From Lentibacillus saliphilus (GTDB lineage Bacteria; Bacillota; Bacilli; Bacillales; Amphibacillaceae), in assembly GCF_019093865.1 (NCBI RefSeq), contig NZ_JABJXD010000002.1, positions 248,001 through 312,000 on the forward strand: a stretch of DNA of 64,000 bases. The letters run 5' to 3'. The notes under the pieces were generated by a model. The model saw nothing but the letters and a program-made list of their open reading frames with translations. It had not been told where the DNA came from and did not search any database. Positions 45,568-54,808 of the stretch are shown here, piece by piece. A program made the position numbers and the translations under genes. The number at the start of each line of letters is the position of its first letter. The first letter of the stretch is position 1.

Positions 45568-47184
45568 ATGAAACAACTAAAATTCTTACTCATAATCTTA
45601 GTTGCAAGTTCCATAATGCTATCAGCCTGTAGCAAAGAGGCTAATACGGAGTTCACAGGTCCGAGCGATGAGGAACTGGAAAATCTAAATGAAACTGATC
45701 TTCCAATTGTGAAGGAAAAGATTACCCTTGAGTTCTTTGCGCGACATGATCCTGCTTCGAATTCAAATTGGAATGACGTTATGATCTTTAACGAGTACGA
45801 GGATATGACAAATATTGATATTAACTGGAAGATGGTGCCACATGAATCGGTTAATGAACAGCTGAACCTAGCGTTTGGTGGCGGTAATTTACCGGATGCT
45901 TTTCATAGTACATTTATGGGCAGCTCGACGTTAATGAAATACGGTGATCAAGGTGTATTGATTCCACTTAATGATTTAATTGAAGACTACGCACCGAACT
46001 TCAAGGCGTTAATGGAAGAATATCCTGAGATCGAACAATCAATTACAATGCCTGATGGTAACATATATGCATTTCCGACGATGGGTGATCCAGATTTCCT
46101 AGCCTATCGTACAGCCCCAATGCTTTATATTCATGAAGAATGGTTAAATGAGCTAGGGATGGATATGCCCGAAACAACAGAGGAGTTTTATCAGTATTTG
46201 AAAGCGGTTAAAGAGCAGGGACCAAGCAATGGCGAGGTAGAAGAGGTGCCATTTAGCGCACCTACAATGGATCATTTTTACGCGAACCTAAGAGGTGCCT
46301 TTGGGGTTGCGAATAAAGGATCTCAGAGTGGCTACGTTGATTTAGATCCAGATACAAATGACTATCGTTTTTACCCAGTATCGAATGATTATAAAGCGTT
46401 GTTAGAGTACTTGAATAAACTGTATAGTGAAGGCTTAATTGAACAAAATATCTTCTCCATTGAGCATGATCAGTATCTAGCCAATTCTTCAGAAGGCAGA
46501 TACGGTAGTACAGTTTGGTACAGCCCAACACAGGTAATGGGAGAAGAAGTCGGTAGTAAATATACGGGTGTTCCTGCTTTAGAAGGCCCGGACGGAGATA
46601 AGATGTTTGTGAATCTAAAAGGTGCTGTCAGAAGTCTAGGAGCGTTTGCCATCACAAATGAAAATGAATACCCAGCCTCTACGGTGAGATGGATTGACCA
46701 TTTCTATGGGGAAGACGGGATCAGAATGTATTTCATGGGGATTGAAGGCGAAACGTTCGAGTATAATGCAGATGGAGAAGTCGAATATACTGATAAAGTT
46801 TTAGGAGATAAAGACTTATCATTTTCCGAACAGGTTTCAAGATTTTTAACATTCCCTGGTGGCGGATTTCCGACCATGTTAAAGGAAAATTACTTTAGAG
46901 GTGCTGAAAGCTCAGACATATCAGTCGAAGCAGCGGAAAAAGTAAAGCCTGACTTAGTTGAGGATCCTTGGCCATCGATTCTTCATACTGAGGAAGAAAA
47001 TAAAGATCTGCAAGGATTTGGAGCCGACATCGAAAAATACGTTGCTGAAATGCGCGATAAATTCATTTCAGGTACTGAGCCATTTTCTAAATGGGACGCA
47101 TATATAGGCGAACTGGAAAAAATGGGACTAGACGATTATATGGATATTAAGGTTACCGCAATCGAAAGACAAGTTGAACAGTAA
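45568..47184 (+). CDS. LplA-like extracellular solute-binding lipoprotein (copy 2)
   Basis: The 538-residue lipoprotein has a lipobox ending MLSAC at Cys21. The same family blocks occur as in copy 1 (WNDVMIFNEYEDMTNI, MPDGNIYAFP, WYSPTQVMGEEVG, FPGGGFPTM). The putative ligand-facing segment differs: copy 1 reads RMGPKPFINKEW, this one RTAPMLYIHEEW, so the bound sugar may differ. It is the last gene of the first transcript, followed at once by a terminator. Confidence 0.9.
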   Translation: MKQLKFLLIILVASSIMLSACSKEANTEFTGPSDEELENLNETDLPIVKEKITLEFFARHDPASNSNWNDVMIFNEYEDMTNIDINWKMVPHESVNEQLNLAFGGGNLPDAFHSTFMGSSTLMKYGDQGVLIPLNDLIEDYAPNFKALMEEYPEIEQSITMPDGNIYAFPTMGDPDFLAYRTAPMLYIHEEWLNELGMDMPETTEEFYQYLKAVKEQGPSNGEVEEVPFSAPTMDHFYANLRGAFGVANKGSQSGYVDLDPDTNDYRFYPVSNDYKALLEYLNKLYSEGLIEQNIFSIEHDQYLANSSEGRYGSTVWYSPTQVMGEEVGSKYTGVPALEGPDGDKMFVNLKGAVRSLGAFAITNENEYPASTVRWIDHFYGEDGIRMYFMGIEGETFEYNADGEVEYTDKVLGDKDLSFSEQVSRFLTFPGGGFPTMLKENYFRGAESSDISVEAAEKVKPDLVEDPWPSILHTEEENKDLQGFGADIEKYVAEMRDKFISGTEPFSKWDAYIGELEKMGLDDYMDIKVTAIERQVEQ

Positions 47185-47192
47185 TTGAATGT

Positions 47193-47217
47193 AGGGGGGA
47201 TCTTCCTCCCTTTTTTT
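47193..47217 (+). terminator. Intrinsic terminator ending the first sulfatase operon
   Basis: The 8-bp stem AGGGGGGA (47193-47200) pairs with TCCTCCCT (47204-47211, one G-T pair) around a TCT loop, followed by T residues to 47217. Confidence 0.75.
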
Positions 47218-47255
47218 ATCATCCACTAAATGTTAAAAACCATTAAAAGATATTA

Positions 47256-47284
47256 TTGACTTTAAAAGATGTACTTGCTAATAT
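47256..47284 (+). promoter_or_regulatory. Promoter for the oxidoreductase/transporter/glycosidase genes
   Basis: TTGACT (-35) and TAATAT (-10) are 17 bases apart. Confidence 0.55.
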
Positions 47285-47293
47285 AAAAGTAAG

Positions 47294-47306
47294 TTAATTT
47301 AATAAA
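47294..47306. promoter_or_regulatory. Candidate operator (TTAATTTAA element, promoter B)
   Basis: TTAATTTAATAAA begins 9 bases after the -10 box, the same spacing as at promoter A, and the 13-mer recurs on the minus strand at 63482-63494. Confidence 0.45.
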
Positions 47307-47427
47307 GTACACACAGAAGGTGCTTTTGAAGTTTTTTGATTATTAGTAATGGTGTTGTAGTAAGCCCTTCCAATGATCAGTTTACATTAGGTGTTTGCAA
47401 TAACAGGGTATTACGTAATCGATTTAA

Positions 47428-47441
47428 TGTAAACGTTTTTA
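47428..47441. promoter_or_regulatory. Candidate cre (CcpA) site
   Basis: TGTAAACGTTTTTA matches the cre consensus at 13 of 14 positions and lies between the promoter and the gene. Confidence 0.45.
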
Positions 47442-47517
47442 TCAGTGAATTTTCAGACAAGCGCAATCGTATAAGCGCATGGTTGAAACTATCGACGAAT
47501 AAAGGAGTGTACGCAAA

Positions 47518-48654
47518 ATGAAACAAGTCAGAATAGGTGTCATAGGTGCCGGACTTAGAAGTAACATTGCCAAACACTGGCATAATCCTGACGGAGATTC
47601 AATTGTAACAGGTGTAGCTGAGATTAAGCGTGATCGGTTGACGAAGTTTAAAGAAACGATTGCACCTGATTGCTTTACAACGACGGACTACAAAGAATTA
47701 CTCGAAAGGGACGATGTTGACGCTGTAGCCATATTGTCACCTGATCATTTACATGAAGAACATGCCGTTGCTGCATTGAAAGCTGGAAAGCATGTGTATT
47801 GCGAAAAACCACTGGCCATTACAGATGAAGGCTGTGACCACATTATTAAAACAGCAGAAGAAACTGGAAAACATTTGATGGTCGGATTCAACATGAGATA
47901 TATGCGTATGTTTCAGACGATGAAAGGCATTGTTGACTCCGGCATCATCGGTGATATTAAAGCTGTTTGGGTCCGCCACTTTGTAGGCTACGGTGGTTAT
48001 TTTTATTATCACGATTGGCATGCGCTCAAAGAAAATACAACATCTCTATTGCTGCAAAAAGGCTCACATGACATTGATATTATTCATTGGATTACAGGGT
48101 CATATACGAAGCGTGTCTCTGCATTCGGAAGCTTGGACTTCTTTGGGGGGAACAAACCGAATGATTTAACGTGTCCGACGTGTGACGTGCGAGATACATG
48201 TACTGAAGCCAGCCCTCATACATTAATTGAATGCGCATACAGAGACGAAATAGATGTAGAGGACAATAATGTGGTCATTATGGAATTAGAGAATGGCATT
48301 AAAGCATCTTATTTGCAATGTCATTTCACACCTGACTATCACCGTAACTATACATTTATTGGAACAAAAGGTCGTATGGAAAATTCCGAGCCAGATGGAA
48401 AAGTATATGTTAAAACGAGAAAGTCAAATTCGTGGGAAGAATTTTCCGATCAAGTCTATGATATTAAACCGGCTGAAGGTGGTCATAGTGGGGCTGATCC
48501 AGTTATATGCCAAGACTTTATTGATCTCGTACTCTATGATAAACAACCTATCCCGACGCCTTTAGATGGTCGTATGAGTGTCGCTACAGGATGTGCGGCA
48601 ACTGAATCCATTCGAAACAATGGACAGGTCGTTGATGTAAGCCGTCCTGAATAA
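47518..48654 (+). CDS. Gfo/Idh/MocA-family NAD(P)-dependent sugar oxidoreductase
   Basis: The 378-residue enzyme has an N-terminal Rossmann fold (IGVIGAGLRSN), ILSPDHLHEEHAVAAL and the catalytic-site motif VYCEKPLAI (about 92-100). KGSHDIDIIHW supplies the conserved His/Asp region. A cysteine-rich insert around residues 218-240 (CPTCDVRDTC plus a later Cys) may bind a metal; such inserts occur in some uncharacterised family members. It probably oxidises, reduces or epimerises a sugar released in this locus. AAAGGAG precedes the ATG. It starts the second transcription unit. Confidence 0.88.
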   Translation: MKQVRIGVIGAGLRSNIAKHWHNPDGDSIVTGVAEIKRDRLTKFKETIAPDCFTTTDYKELLERDDVDAVAILSPDHLHEEHAVAALKAGKHVYCEKPLAITDEGCDHIIKTAEETGKHLMVGFNMRYMRMFQTMKGIVDSGIIGDIKAVWVRHFVGYGGYFYYHDWHALKENTTSLLLQKGSHDIDIIHWITGSYTKRVSAFGSLDFFGGNKPNDLTCPTCDVRDTCTEASPHTLIECAYRDEIDVEDNNVVIMELENGIKASYLQCHFTPDYHRNYTFIGTKGRMENSEPDGKVYVKTRKSNSWEEFSDQVYDIKPAEGGHSGADPVICQDFIDLVLYDKQPIPTPLDGRMSVATGCAATESIRNNGQVVDVSRPE

Positions 48655-48729
48655 TTCTGCACGTTGTTTGCGAAATTAATCGATATTTGTCTTTCTCTTT
48701 CATTCATATACAAATTTGGGGGGTATTCA

Positions 48730-50331
48730 ATGAGAGTTACAAGATTATTAATGATCATCATTGTATTTGGGGTGTTTTTAACAGCATGTGGTAAAGCAGA
48801 ACAGCAAAGCTTTGAGGGGCCAACTGATGAAGAATTAGAGAATTTAAATGAAACAGGGATGCCGATCGTTGAAGAGCAGATTAGTTTGGAATTTTTTGCT
48901 GGTCAGGCACCCGCGACGAATCCCGATTGGAATGATGTGTTAGTTTTTAATGAATATGAAGAACGCACCAATATGGATATCAAGTGGAAAATGGTGCCGC
49001 ATGATTCCATTGCTGAACAACGTAACTTAGCTCTAGGAAGTGGCTCCTTACCCGATGCATTTCATAGCGCTCAACTAGGCTTATCTGATATTGCGAAGTA
49101 TGGGGAACAAGGTGTGTTTATTCCGTTAAATGATTTAATCGACAAATACGCCCCTAACTTCAAGAAGATTTTAGATGATCACCCCGTGATTAGAAATGCG
49201 ATTACGATGCCTGATGGCAACATATATTCTTTCCCGCTCATCAGTGACCCCGAGTTTGCGTCACATCGGATTCAAGCCCGTCCATTTATTAATAAAAAAT
49301 GGCTTGATGAATTAGGGATGGATATGCCGCAAACGACGGATGAATTCTATCAATTTTTGACAGCCGTAAAAAATGATTTAGGTGAGGTTCCGTTTGGTGG
49401 ACCTTATATTAGTACATTAACACAGTATTTGTTAGGATCATTTGGTTTAGCAACCCGAGGTGGGTCCAACTCATATATCGATGAAGATCCCGAAACAGGT
49501 GATATCCGCTTTTACCCTGTATCAGATGACTATAAAGAGATGCTCGAATACGTCCACAAGCTATACGACGAGGAGTTAATCGAGAACAACATTTTCTCTA
49601 TCGATCATCACCAATTTATTACAAACTTAGGTGATGGCAAATATGGAAGCGTTGTCTGGTTTGCACCTGAGGAAGTGGCCTCCAAAGAAAATGGTGGCAA
49701 CTATATCGGGATGCCGACTTTAGAAGGACCGCATGGTGACAAGCTCTTAACGAAAATAGGCGATCCTGTACAAAGTCCAGGTGCATTCGTCATTACAAAT
49801 GAAAATGAAAATCCAGCTTCAACAGTGAGATGGATTGACTATTTCTACGGCGAAGAAGGAATGGAACTATTCTTTATGGGCGTAGAAGGAGAAACGTTTG
49901 AAAAGGCTGATGATGGCAGCATTCAATTTATGGACCATATTACACAAAGCGAAGATGGTTTAACATTTGAAGAGGAAATTGCGAAATATTTAACGTTCCC
50001 TGGCGGTGGCTTCCCATCAATGGTTAACGAGAAATTCTTCCAGGGTGTAGCAAATGCACCACAATCACTTGAGGCGTCCGATAAATTGGAGCCTGATATG
50101 ATTGATGACGATAAAATTTGGCCGACATTAACGTATACGAAAGAAGAAATCAATCAGCTGCAAGGCTTCGGTACAGATATTGAAAAGTATGTTGGTGAGA
50201 TGACGGATAAATTTATCTCTGGTGCTGAACCGTTGTCCAAATGGGATGCGTATGTCGCTGAAATTGAGAACATGGGATTGGAGGATTATTTAGAGATTAA
50301 AGAAGCAGCACTTGAAAGACAACTTAAATAA
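48730..50331 (+). CDS. LplA-like extracellular solute-binding lipoprotein (copy 3)
   Basis: The 533-residue lipoprotein has a lipobox ending FLTAC at Cys20. ATG 48730 behind TTGGGGGG is chosen; the frame is open to 48664, but that extension lies upstream of the signal peptide. Family blocks WNDVLVFNEYEERTNM, MPDGNIYSFP and FPGGGFPSM are present. It lies directly before the only permease pair in the window, so it is the most likely cognate binding protein of that transporter. Confidence 0.9.
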   Translation: MRVTRLLMIIIVFGVFLTACGKAEQQSFEGPTDEELENLNETGMPIVEEQISLEFFAGQAPATNPDWNDVLVFNEYEERTNMDIKWKMVPHDSIAEQRNLALGSGSLPDAFHSAQLGLSDIAKYGEQGVFIPLNDLIDKYAPNFKKILDDHPVIRNAITMPDGNIYSFPLISDPEFASHRIQARPFINKKWLDELGMDMPQTTDEFYQFLTAVKNDLGEVPFGGPYISTLTQYLLGSFGLATRGGSNSYIDEDPETGDIRFYPVSDDYKEMLEYVHKLYDEELIENNIFSIDHHQFITNLGDGKYGSVVWFAPEEVASKENGGNYIGMPTLEGPHGDKLLTKIGDPVQSPGAFVITNENENPASTVRWIDYFYGEEGMELFFMGVEGETFEKADDGSIQFMDHITQSEDGLTFEEEIAKYLTFPGGGFPSMVNEKFFQGVANAPQSLEASDKLEPDMIDDDKIWPTLTYTKEEINQLQGFGTDIEKYVGEMTDKFISGAEPLSKWDAYVAEIENMGLEDYLEIKEAALERQLK

Positions 50332-50395
50332 TCATTGACGGGTATGAGGGGGCGTTGTGCCCCTTTGTACCGGTACTGTCCAAGGAGGGGAAGTT

Positions 50396-51343
50396 ATGGC
50401 TACGAAAAACGCAGCTGACCACGCTTTAACGACAAGCAGACGGCAAAATTTCAAAAAGCACTTTGGAGCAAATTGGCAAGTATATGCACTTTTAATGCCA
50501 GCAATAACGTATTTTATCATATTTAACTATATACCGATGTATGGGGTACAAATTGCCTTTAAAGATTATATCGCCAACCTAGGATTCTGGGGCAGCCCTT
50601 TTGTTGGTTTTGAGCATTTTGAGCGATTTTTTGATTCATATTACTTTTGGCGATTGCTTAAAAACACATTGATCTTAAGTCTTTATGAACTGTTATTATT
50701 CCCGCTACCAATTATCTTTGCCCTCGCTTTACATGAACTGAGCTATGGTAAATTCAAGCGTTGGTCTCAGACGTTAACATATGCGCCGCACTTCATATCT
50801 GTAGTTGTTGTTGTAGGTATGATTGTCGCATTTTTGGATCCGATTACAGGTCTTGTAAACCACATTATTGAATTCTTTGGTGGGACGTCACAGAACTTCT
50901 TGACAGATCCTAACTGGTTCCGACATATTTTCGTATGGTCAGGCCAATGGCAATCATTAGGCTGGGGAACGATTATTTACTTAGCGGCTTTAGCTGGTGT
51001 TAACCCAGAATTGTTAGAGGCAGCTAAAGTAGATGGGGCTTCAAGGCTCCAACGGATTATGCACATTAATATTCCAGCTATAATGCCGACAATCGTTGTG
51101 TTATTCATCTTGAACATGGGTAACTTTATGGCGATCGGCTTCCAAAAAGTCTTACTTTTACAGAATAACTTAAACTCAGAAACATCCGATATTATCGCAA
51201 CATTTGTCTATGAAACAGGTATTCTAGAAGGACAGTATAGTTTTTCAACAGCTGTAGGACTATTTGAATCAGCTATTAACATCATCGTCCTCGTTTCAGC
51301 GAACTATTTAGCCAGAAAAGTTAGTGACAATAGCTTATGGTAA
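50396..51343 (+). CDS. ABC sugar transporter permease, LplB type
   Basis: The 315-residue permease has six membrane segments (MetI-like). The EAA loop reads LEAAKVDGASRLQRI at about residues 213-227 and contacts the ATPase. LLMPAITYFIIFNYIPMYG near the start is typical of LplB/YtcP-group proteins. ATG 50396 behind AAGGAGGGG is chosen instead of the upstream frame. It forms a heterodimer with the next gene product. No ATPase gene is linked; in Bacilli such systems commonly share a general ATPase such as MsmX. Confidence 0.92.
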   Translation: MATKNAADHALTTSRRQNFKKHFGANWQVYALLMPAITYFIIFNYIPMYGVQIAFKDYIANLGFWGSPFVGFEHFERFFDSYYFWRLLKNTLILSLYELLLFPLPIIFALALHELSYGKFKRWSQTLTYAPHFISVVVVVGMIVAFLDPITGLVNHIIEFFGGTSQNFLTDPNWFRHIFVWSGQWQSLGWGTIIYLAALAGVNPELLEAAKVDGASRLQRIMHINIPAIMPTIVVLFILNMGNFMAIGFQKVLLLQNNLNSETSDIIATFVYETGILEGQYSFSTAVGLFESAINIIVLVSANYLARKVSDNSLW

Positions 51344-51355
51344 GGGGGAGAGCAC

Positions 51356-52240
51356 ATGTCCGATAAAACGTTTGATATACTTAATAAGATATTTGTTAGT
51401 ATCATTGTGCTTATTATCGTTTATCCGTTGATATTCGTAATAAGTGCATCCATTAGTGATCCGGCTGCAGTCAGCACGGGGAAGATGTGGTTATGGCCGG
51501 TTGATATTACGTTAGACGGGTTTAAGATGGTCTTTCAAAACAAAGACATATGGATGGGGTACCGCAACACAATTATATATGTTGTTGTCGGAATTCTAGT
51601 GCATTTAGTGCTCTTACTTCCTTGTGCGTATGCACTGTCTAGACCTGAAGTGAGATGGAAAACAGGAATTTTGTGGTTCATTTTGTTCACAATGCTCTTT
51701 AATGGCGGCATGATCCCAACGTACCTGGTCGTCAAAAATCTTGGCATGCTCGATACGATGTGGGCTATTGTTATTCCTGGTGCACTAGGTGCCTGGTCTG
51801 TTCTTGTTGCACGTGCTTTCTTTCAACAGAATATACCGAATCAGTTGGTTGAAGCCGCGAAGATAGACGGCGCCTCTGATTTCTATATATTTTATAAAAT
51901 TGCTTTGCCTTTATCGGTGCCAATTATCGCGGTTATGGCGTTGTTCCACGGTGTTGGATTATGGAATCAGTACTTCTCCGCTTTAATTTATTTATCTGAT
52001 AGAAATCTATTTCCGTTACAGTTAATTCTGCGAGAGATTTTAGTTCTTAACGAGATGAGTACGGGTGAAGGTGTACAAGAAATCGCTGGAAGTGCCGGCT
52101 CGTTTGCTGATCAGGTCAAAATCGCTGCGCAGATCAAATATGCGGTTATGATTGTATCAACGTTACCGCTCATTATGGTTTATCCATTTGTACAACGATT
52201 CTTTGTACAAGGTGTTTTAATCGGTTCTGTTAAAGAATAA
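51356..52240 (+). CDS. ABC sugar transporter permease, LplC/YtcP type
   Basis: The 294-residue permease has six membrane segments. The EAA loop is VEAAKIDGASDFYIFYK at about 167-183, and YPLIFVISASISDP lies near the N-terminus, as in LplC. It starts 12 bases after the LplB-type gene behind AAGGGGGAG. Together they import an oligosaccharide delivered by one or more of the four LplA-like lipoproteins. Confidence 0.92.
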   Translation: MSDKTFDILNKIFVSIIVLIIVYPLIFVISASISDPAAVSTGKMWLWPVDITLDGFKMVFQNKDIWMGYRNTIIYVVVGILVHLVLLLPCAYALSRPEVRWKTGILWFILFTMLFNGGMIPTYLVVKNLGMLDTMWAIVIPGALGAWSVLVARAFFQQNIPNQLVEAAKIDGASDFYIFYKIALPLSVPIIAVMALFHGVGLWNQYFSALIYLSDRNLFPLQLILREILVLNEMSTGEGVQEIAGSAGSFADQVKIAAQIKYAVMIVSTLPLIMVYPFVQRFFVQGVLIGSVKE

Positions 52241-52295
52241 ATGAGCTTGAGAAAATAAATTAAATGTTCATCTATCCTAAGGAGGTTTTTACGAC

Positions 52296-52913
52296 ATGAA
52301 TGGATTTGCAAATGGATTTTATCGGGTCGCAGAATGGATTACACGCCTGGCATATATCAATCTCCTTTGGATAGCATTCACCCTTGCTGGCTTGATCATC
52401 TTTGGCTTTGCACCAGCAACAGCAGCGATGTTTGGTGTTGTCAGGAAGTGGGTTTCTGGTGATGACGACATCCCAGTATTTAAAACATTTTGGACGATCT
52501 ATAAAAAAGAGTTTTGGAAAGTCATGGGGTTAGGCTTTATTTTAGCAGCGGTCGGTTACATCATCTATATTGAGTTCAGCATTTTAAGAACACAGGAAAG
52601 CGTCGTTTATTATATTGCGAGCTTCGGTGTGATCGCTCAATTTTTATTATATTTTATCGTTGCGATGTATGTTTTTCCGATATATGCCCATTTTGACTTG
52701 AAGTCATTTTCCTATATCAAGTGGGCCTTCGCCATTGGAATGAGTCATCCGATTTTAACAGTGTTTTTGGCTGTCGTGACAAATGTTTTGTTATACGTGG
52801 CGACGATGACGGTTCCAGTTCTGGTGTTTTTCTTTGGTGGTAGTGTGACAGCTTTTATTTTAACGTGGGGGATTTCGAAAACATTCCCAGCTTATGAGGA
52901 AGTTAGTGCTTGA
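52296..52913 (+). CDS. DUF624 (YesL-like) membrane protein
   Basis: The 205-residue protein has about five membrane segments and the family features AYINLLWIAFTLAGL, FGFAPATAAMFGVVRKW and FKTFWTIYKKEFWK. DUF624 genes are routinely found with LplABC-type transporters and glycosidases in Bacilli (yesL in the rhamnogalacturonan cluster is an example), but their molecular role is unknown. A transport accessory or sensor function is possible. AAGGAGG precedes the ATG. Confidence 0.85.
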   Translation: MNGFANGFYRVAEWITRLAYINLLWIAFTLAGLIIFGFAPATAAMFGVVRKWVSGDDDIPVFKTFWTIYKKEFWKVMGLGFILAAVGYIIYIEFSILRTQESVVYYIASFGVIAQFLLYFIVAMYVFPIYAHFDLKSFSYIKWAFAIGMSHPILTVFLAVVTNVLLYVATMTVPVLVFFFGGSVTAFILTWGISKTFPAYEEVSA

Positions 52914-52958
52914 GTTAAATTAAATACATGCACATAAATGACAAAGGGGGAAAATTGG

Positions 52959-54704
52959 TTGTCTAAACTGACCGTACAAGGTAAAGAATTATTTCTTAAC
53001 GATGAACCAATACAACTCATTTCGGGAGCGATACACTATTTTCGGGTTGTACCAGAGTACTGGGAAGATCGTTTATTAAAAATGAAGGCATGTGGTTTTA
53101 ACTGTGTTGAGACGTATGTGCCTTGGAATCTCCATGAACCAAAAGAAGGGGAATTTAACTTCTCAGGAATTGCTGATATAGAACGGTTTATTGACATTGC
53201 AAGTCAAGTTGGCTTGCACGTTATTATTCGTCCGAGCCCTTATATATGTGCAGAGTGGGAATTTGGGGGCTTACCAGCATGGTTGCTTGCCGATCGTAAT
53301 ATGCGTGTCCGTTCTCATTATAAACCGTATTTGGATAAAGTAGATCGCTATTATGATGTGCTGTTGGAAAAGCTGCGTCCTCTGTTGTCGACGAATGGTG
53401 GTCCAATTATAGCGATGCAAGTTGAAAACGAATATGGCAGCTTCGGGAATGATAAAGCCTATTTAAAACATCTGCGAGATGGCATGATTGCACGAGGAAT
53501 TGATGTTTTACTATTTACATCTGATGGTCCTACCGACTTGATGCTTGAAGGTGGTACGGTTGAGGATGTGCTTGCAACGATTAATTTCGGATCGAGGCCA
53601 CAATTGGCTTTTGACAAATTACAACAGCATTTTCCTAACACCCCTAATATCGTGATGGAGTATTGGAATGGATGGTTTGATCATTGGGGCGAGGAGCACC
53701 ATAGACGTGATTCACAAGATGCTGCACAAACCTTTTCGAATATGCTTGAAAACGGTGATTCCGTTAACTTCTATATGTTTCATGGTGGAACCAACTTTGG
53801 ATTTTACAATGGCGCAAACCATGGAAAGCAATATGAACCGACCATTACAAGCTATGACTATGACTGCCCACTTAGTGAAGCAGGGGACCTTACACCAAAA
53901 TTCTATGCGGTCCGAGATGTTGTCGCAAAGCATAAAGATCTAGGTGAACTCGTTTTGCCAGAGCCAATTCCCAAAATAAACTATGGAGCTGTCAAGCTGA
54001 ATCAGTCTGTCCGTTTATTTGATGTACTAGACGAGATTGGTCAATGTGTACATAGAGCGAATCCTGAAACGATGGAAGAATTGGGGCAGAACTACGGTTT
54101 CACATTGTATCGTACGTTTATAAAAGGTCCGAAAGAAAAAACACCATTAACGATTCAGGACGTGAGAGATCGTGCCTTGGTGTTTGTAAACCGCCAGTAT
54201 GTAGGTGTTATCGATCGGTGGGACAATCACACGGTTGATATTGAAGTGCCTGAAGAAGGTGCAACACTAGAACTTCTTGTTGAGAACATGGGACGTATCA
54301 ATTACGGGGCTCAGCTCTACGATGTTAAGGGTATCACGCGTGGTGTTCGTCTCCACTATCAATTTTTATTTGATTGGACAATTTATACGTTGCCGTTAGA
54401 CAATATTGACCAGCTCAGCTTCAAACCATCGGATGTTGCTCAGAGCCATTCTCCAAGGTTTTACCGTGGAACGTTTGAAGTAGACAAGGTCGGCGATACA
54501 TTCGTTGATTTACCCGGTTGGAAAAAAGGGGTCGTCTTTATAAATGGCTTTAACCTAGGAAGGTACTGGGAAATTGGTCCACAGGAAACCCTTTACTTGC
54601 CTGGTCCATTATTGAAGCAAGGCGAAAACGAGCTTGTTATATTTGAACTACATGATCATGACAACGACACGGTTGCGTTAATTGATGAACATAAGCTAGG
54701 CTAA
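52959..54704 (+). CDS. GH35 beta-galactosidase
   Basis: The 581-residue enzyme has a TIM barrel with the GH35 motifs LISGAIHYFRV, GGPIIAMQVENEYG (acid/base Glu158) and IVMEYWNGWFD (nucleophile Glu234), then C-terminal jelly-roll domains ending KGVVFINGFNLGRYWEIGPQ. It should release terminal beta-linked galactose. TTG 52959 is chosen: AAAGGGGG (52943-52950) lies between it and the in-frame ATG 52938, which would otherwise be upstream of its own ribosome site. No signal peptide, so it acts on imported sugars. Confidence 0.93.
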   Translation: MSKLTVQGKELFLNDEPIQLISGAIHYFRVVPEYWEDRLLKMKACGFNCVETYVPWNLHEPKEGEFNFSGIADIERFIDIASQVGLHVIIRPSPYICAEWEFGGLPAWLLADRNMRVRSHYKPYLDKVDRYYDVLLEKLRPLLSTNGGPIIAMQVENEYGSFGNDKAYLKHLRDGMIARGIDVLLFTSDGPTDLMLEGGTVEDVLATINFGSRPQLAFDKLQQHFPNTPNIVMEYWNGWFDHWGEEHHRRDSQDAAQTFSNMLENGDSVNFYMFHGGTNFGFYNGANHGKQYEPTITSYDYDCPLSEAGDLTPKFYAVRDVVAKHKDLGELVLPEPIPKINYGAVKLNQSVRLFDVLDEIGQCVHRANPETMEELGQNYGFTLYRTFIKGPKEKTPLTIQDVRDRALVFVNRQYVGVIDRWDNHTVDIEVPEEGATLELLVENMGRINYGAQLYDVKGITRGVRLHYQFLFDWTIYTLPLDNIDQLSFKPSDVAQSHSPRFYRGTFEVDKVGDTFVDLPGWKKGVVFINGFNLGRYWEIGPQETLYLPGPLLKQGENELVIFELHDHDNDTVALIDEHKLG

Positions 54705-54707
54705 ATA

Positions 54708-54749
54708 AAACACTATGAGATCGCATTTTAAAGCGGTTTCATAGTGTTA
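54708..54749 (+). terminator. Hairpin between GH35 and sulfatase genes
   Basis: A 10-bp stem (AACACTATGA at 54709-54718 with TCATAGTGTT at 54739-54748) with a partly paired loop stands just after the stop codon. It lacks a real T tract, so termination may be partial. Confidence 0.5.
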
Positions 54750-54808
54750 TTGAGTATGCTCTAAAATTTTAAGAGACATGTACGAGAAAGAAAAGGAGTG
54801 TAATCGAA

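Larger units (their letters stand above)
47218..47517. other. 300-bp regulatory region upstream of the oxidoreductase gene
   Basis: It holds a promoter (47256-47284), the TTAATTTAA element (47294-47306), a cre-like site (47428-47441) and the AAAGGAG ribosome site. No small gene is supported. Confidence 0.55.

Noticed and set aside
50396-52240. Missing ATPase taken as a broken transporter
   Set aside because: LplB/LplC-type importers in Bacilli commonly borrow a shared ATPase, so absence here is expected.
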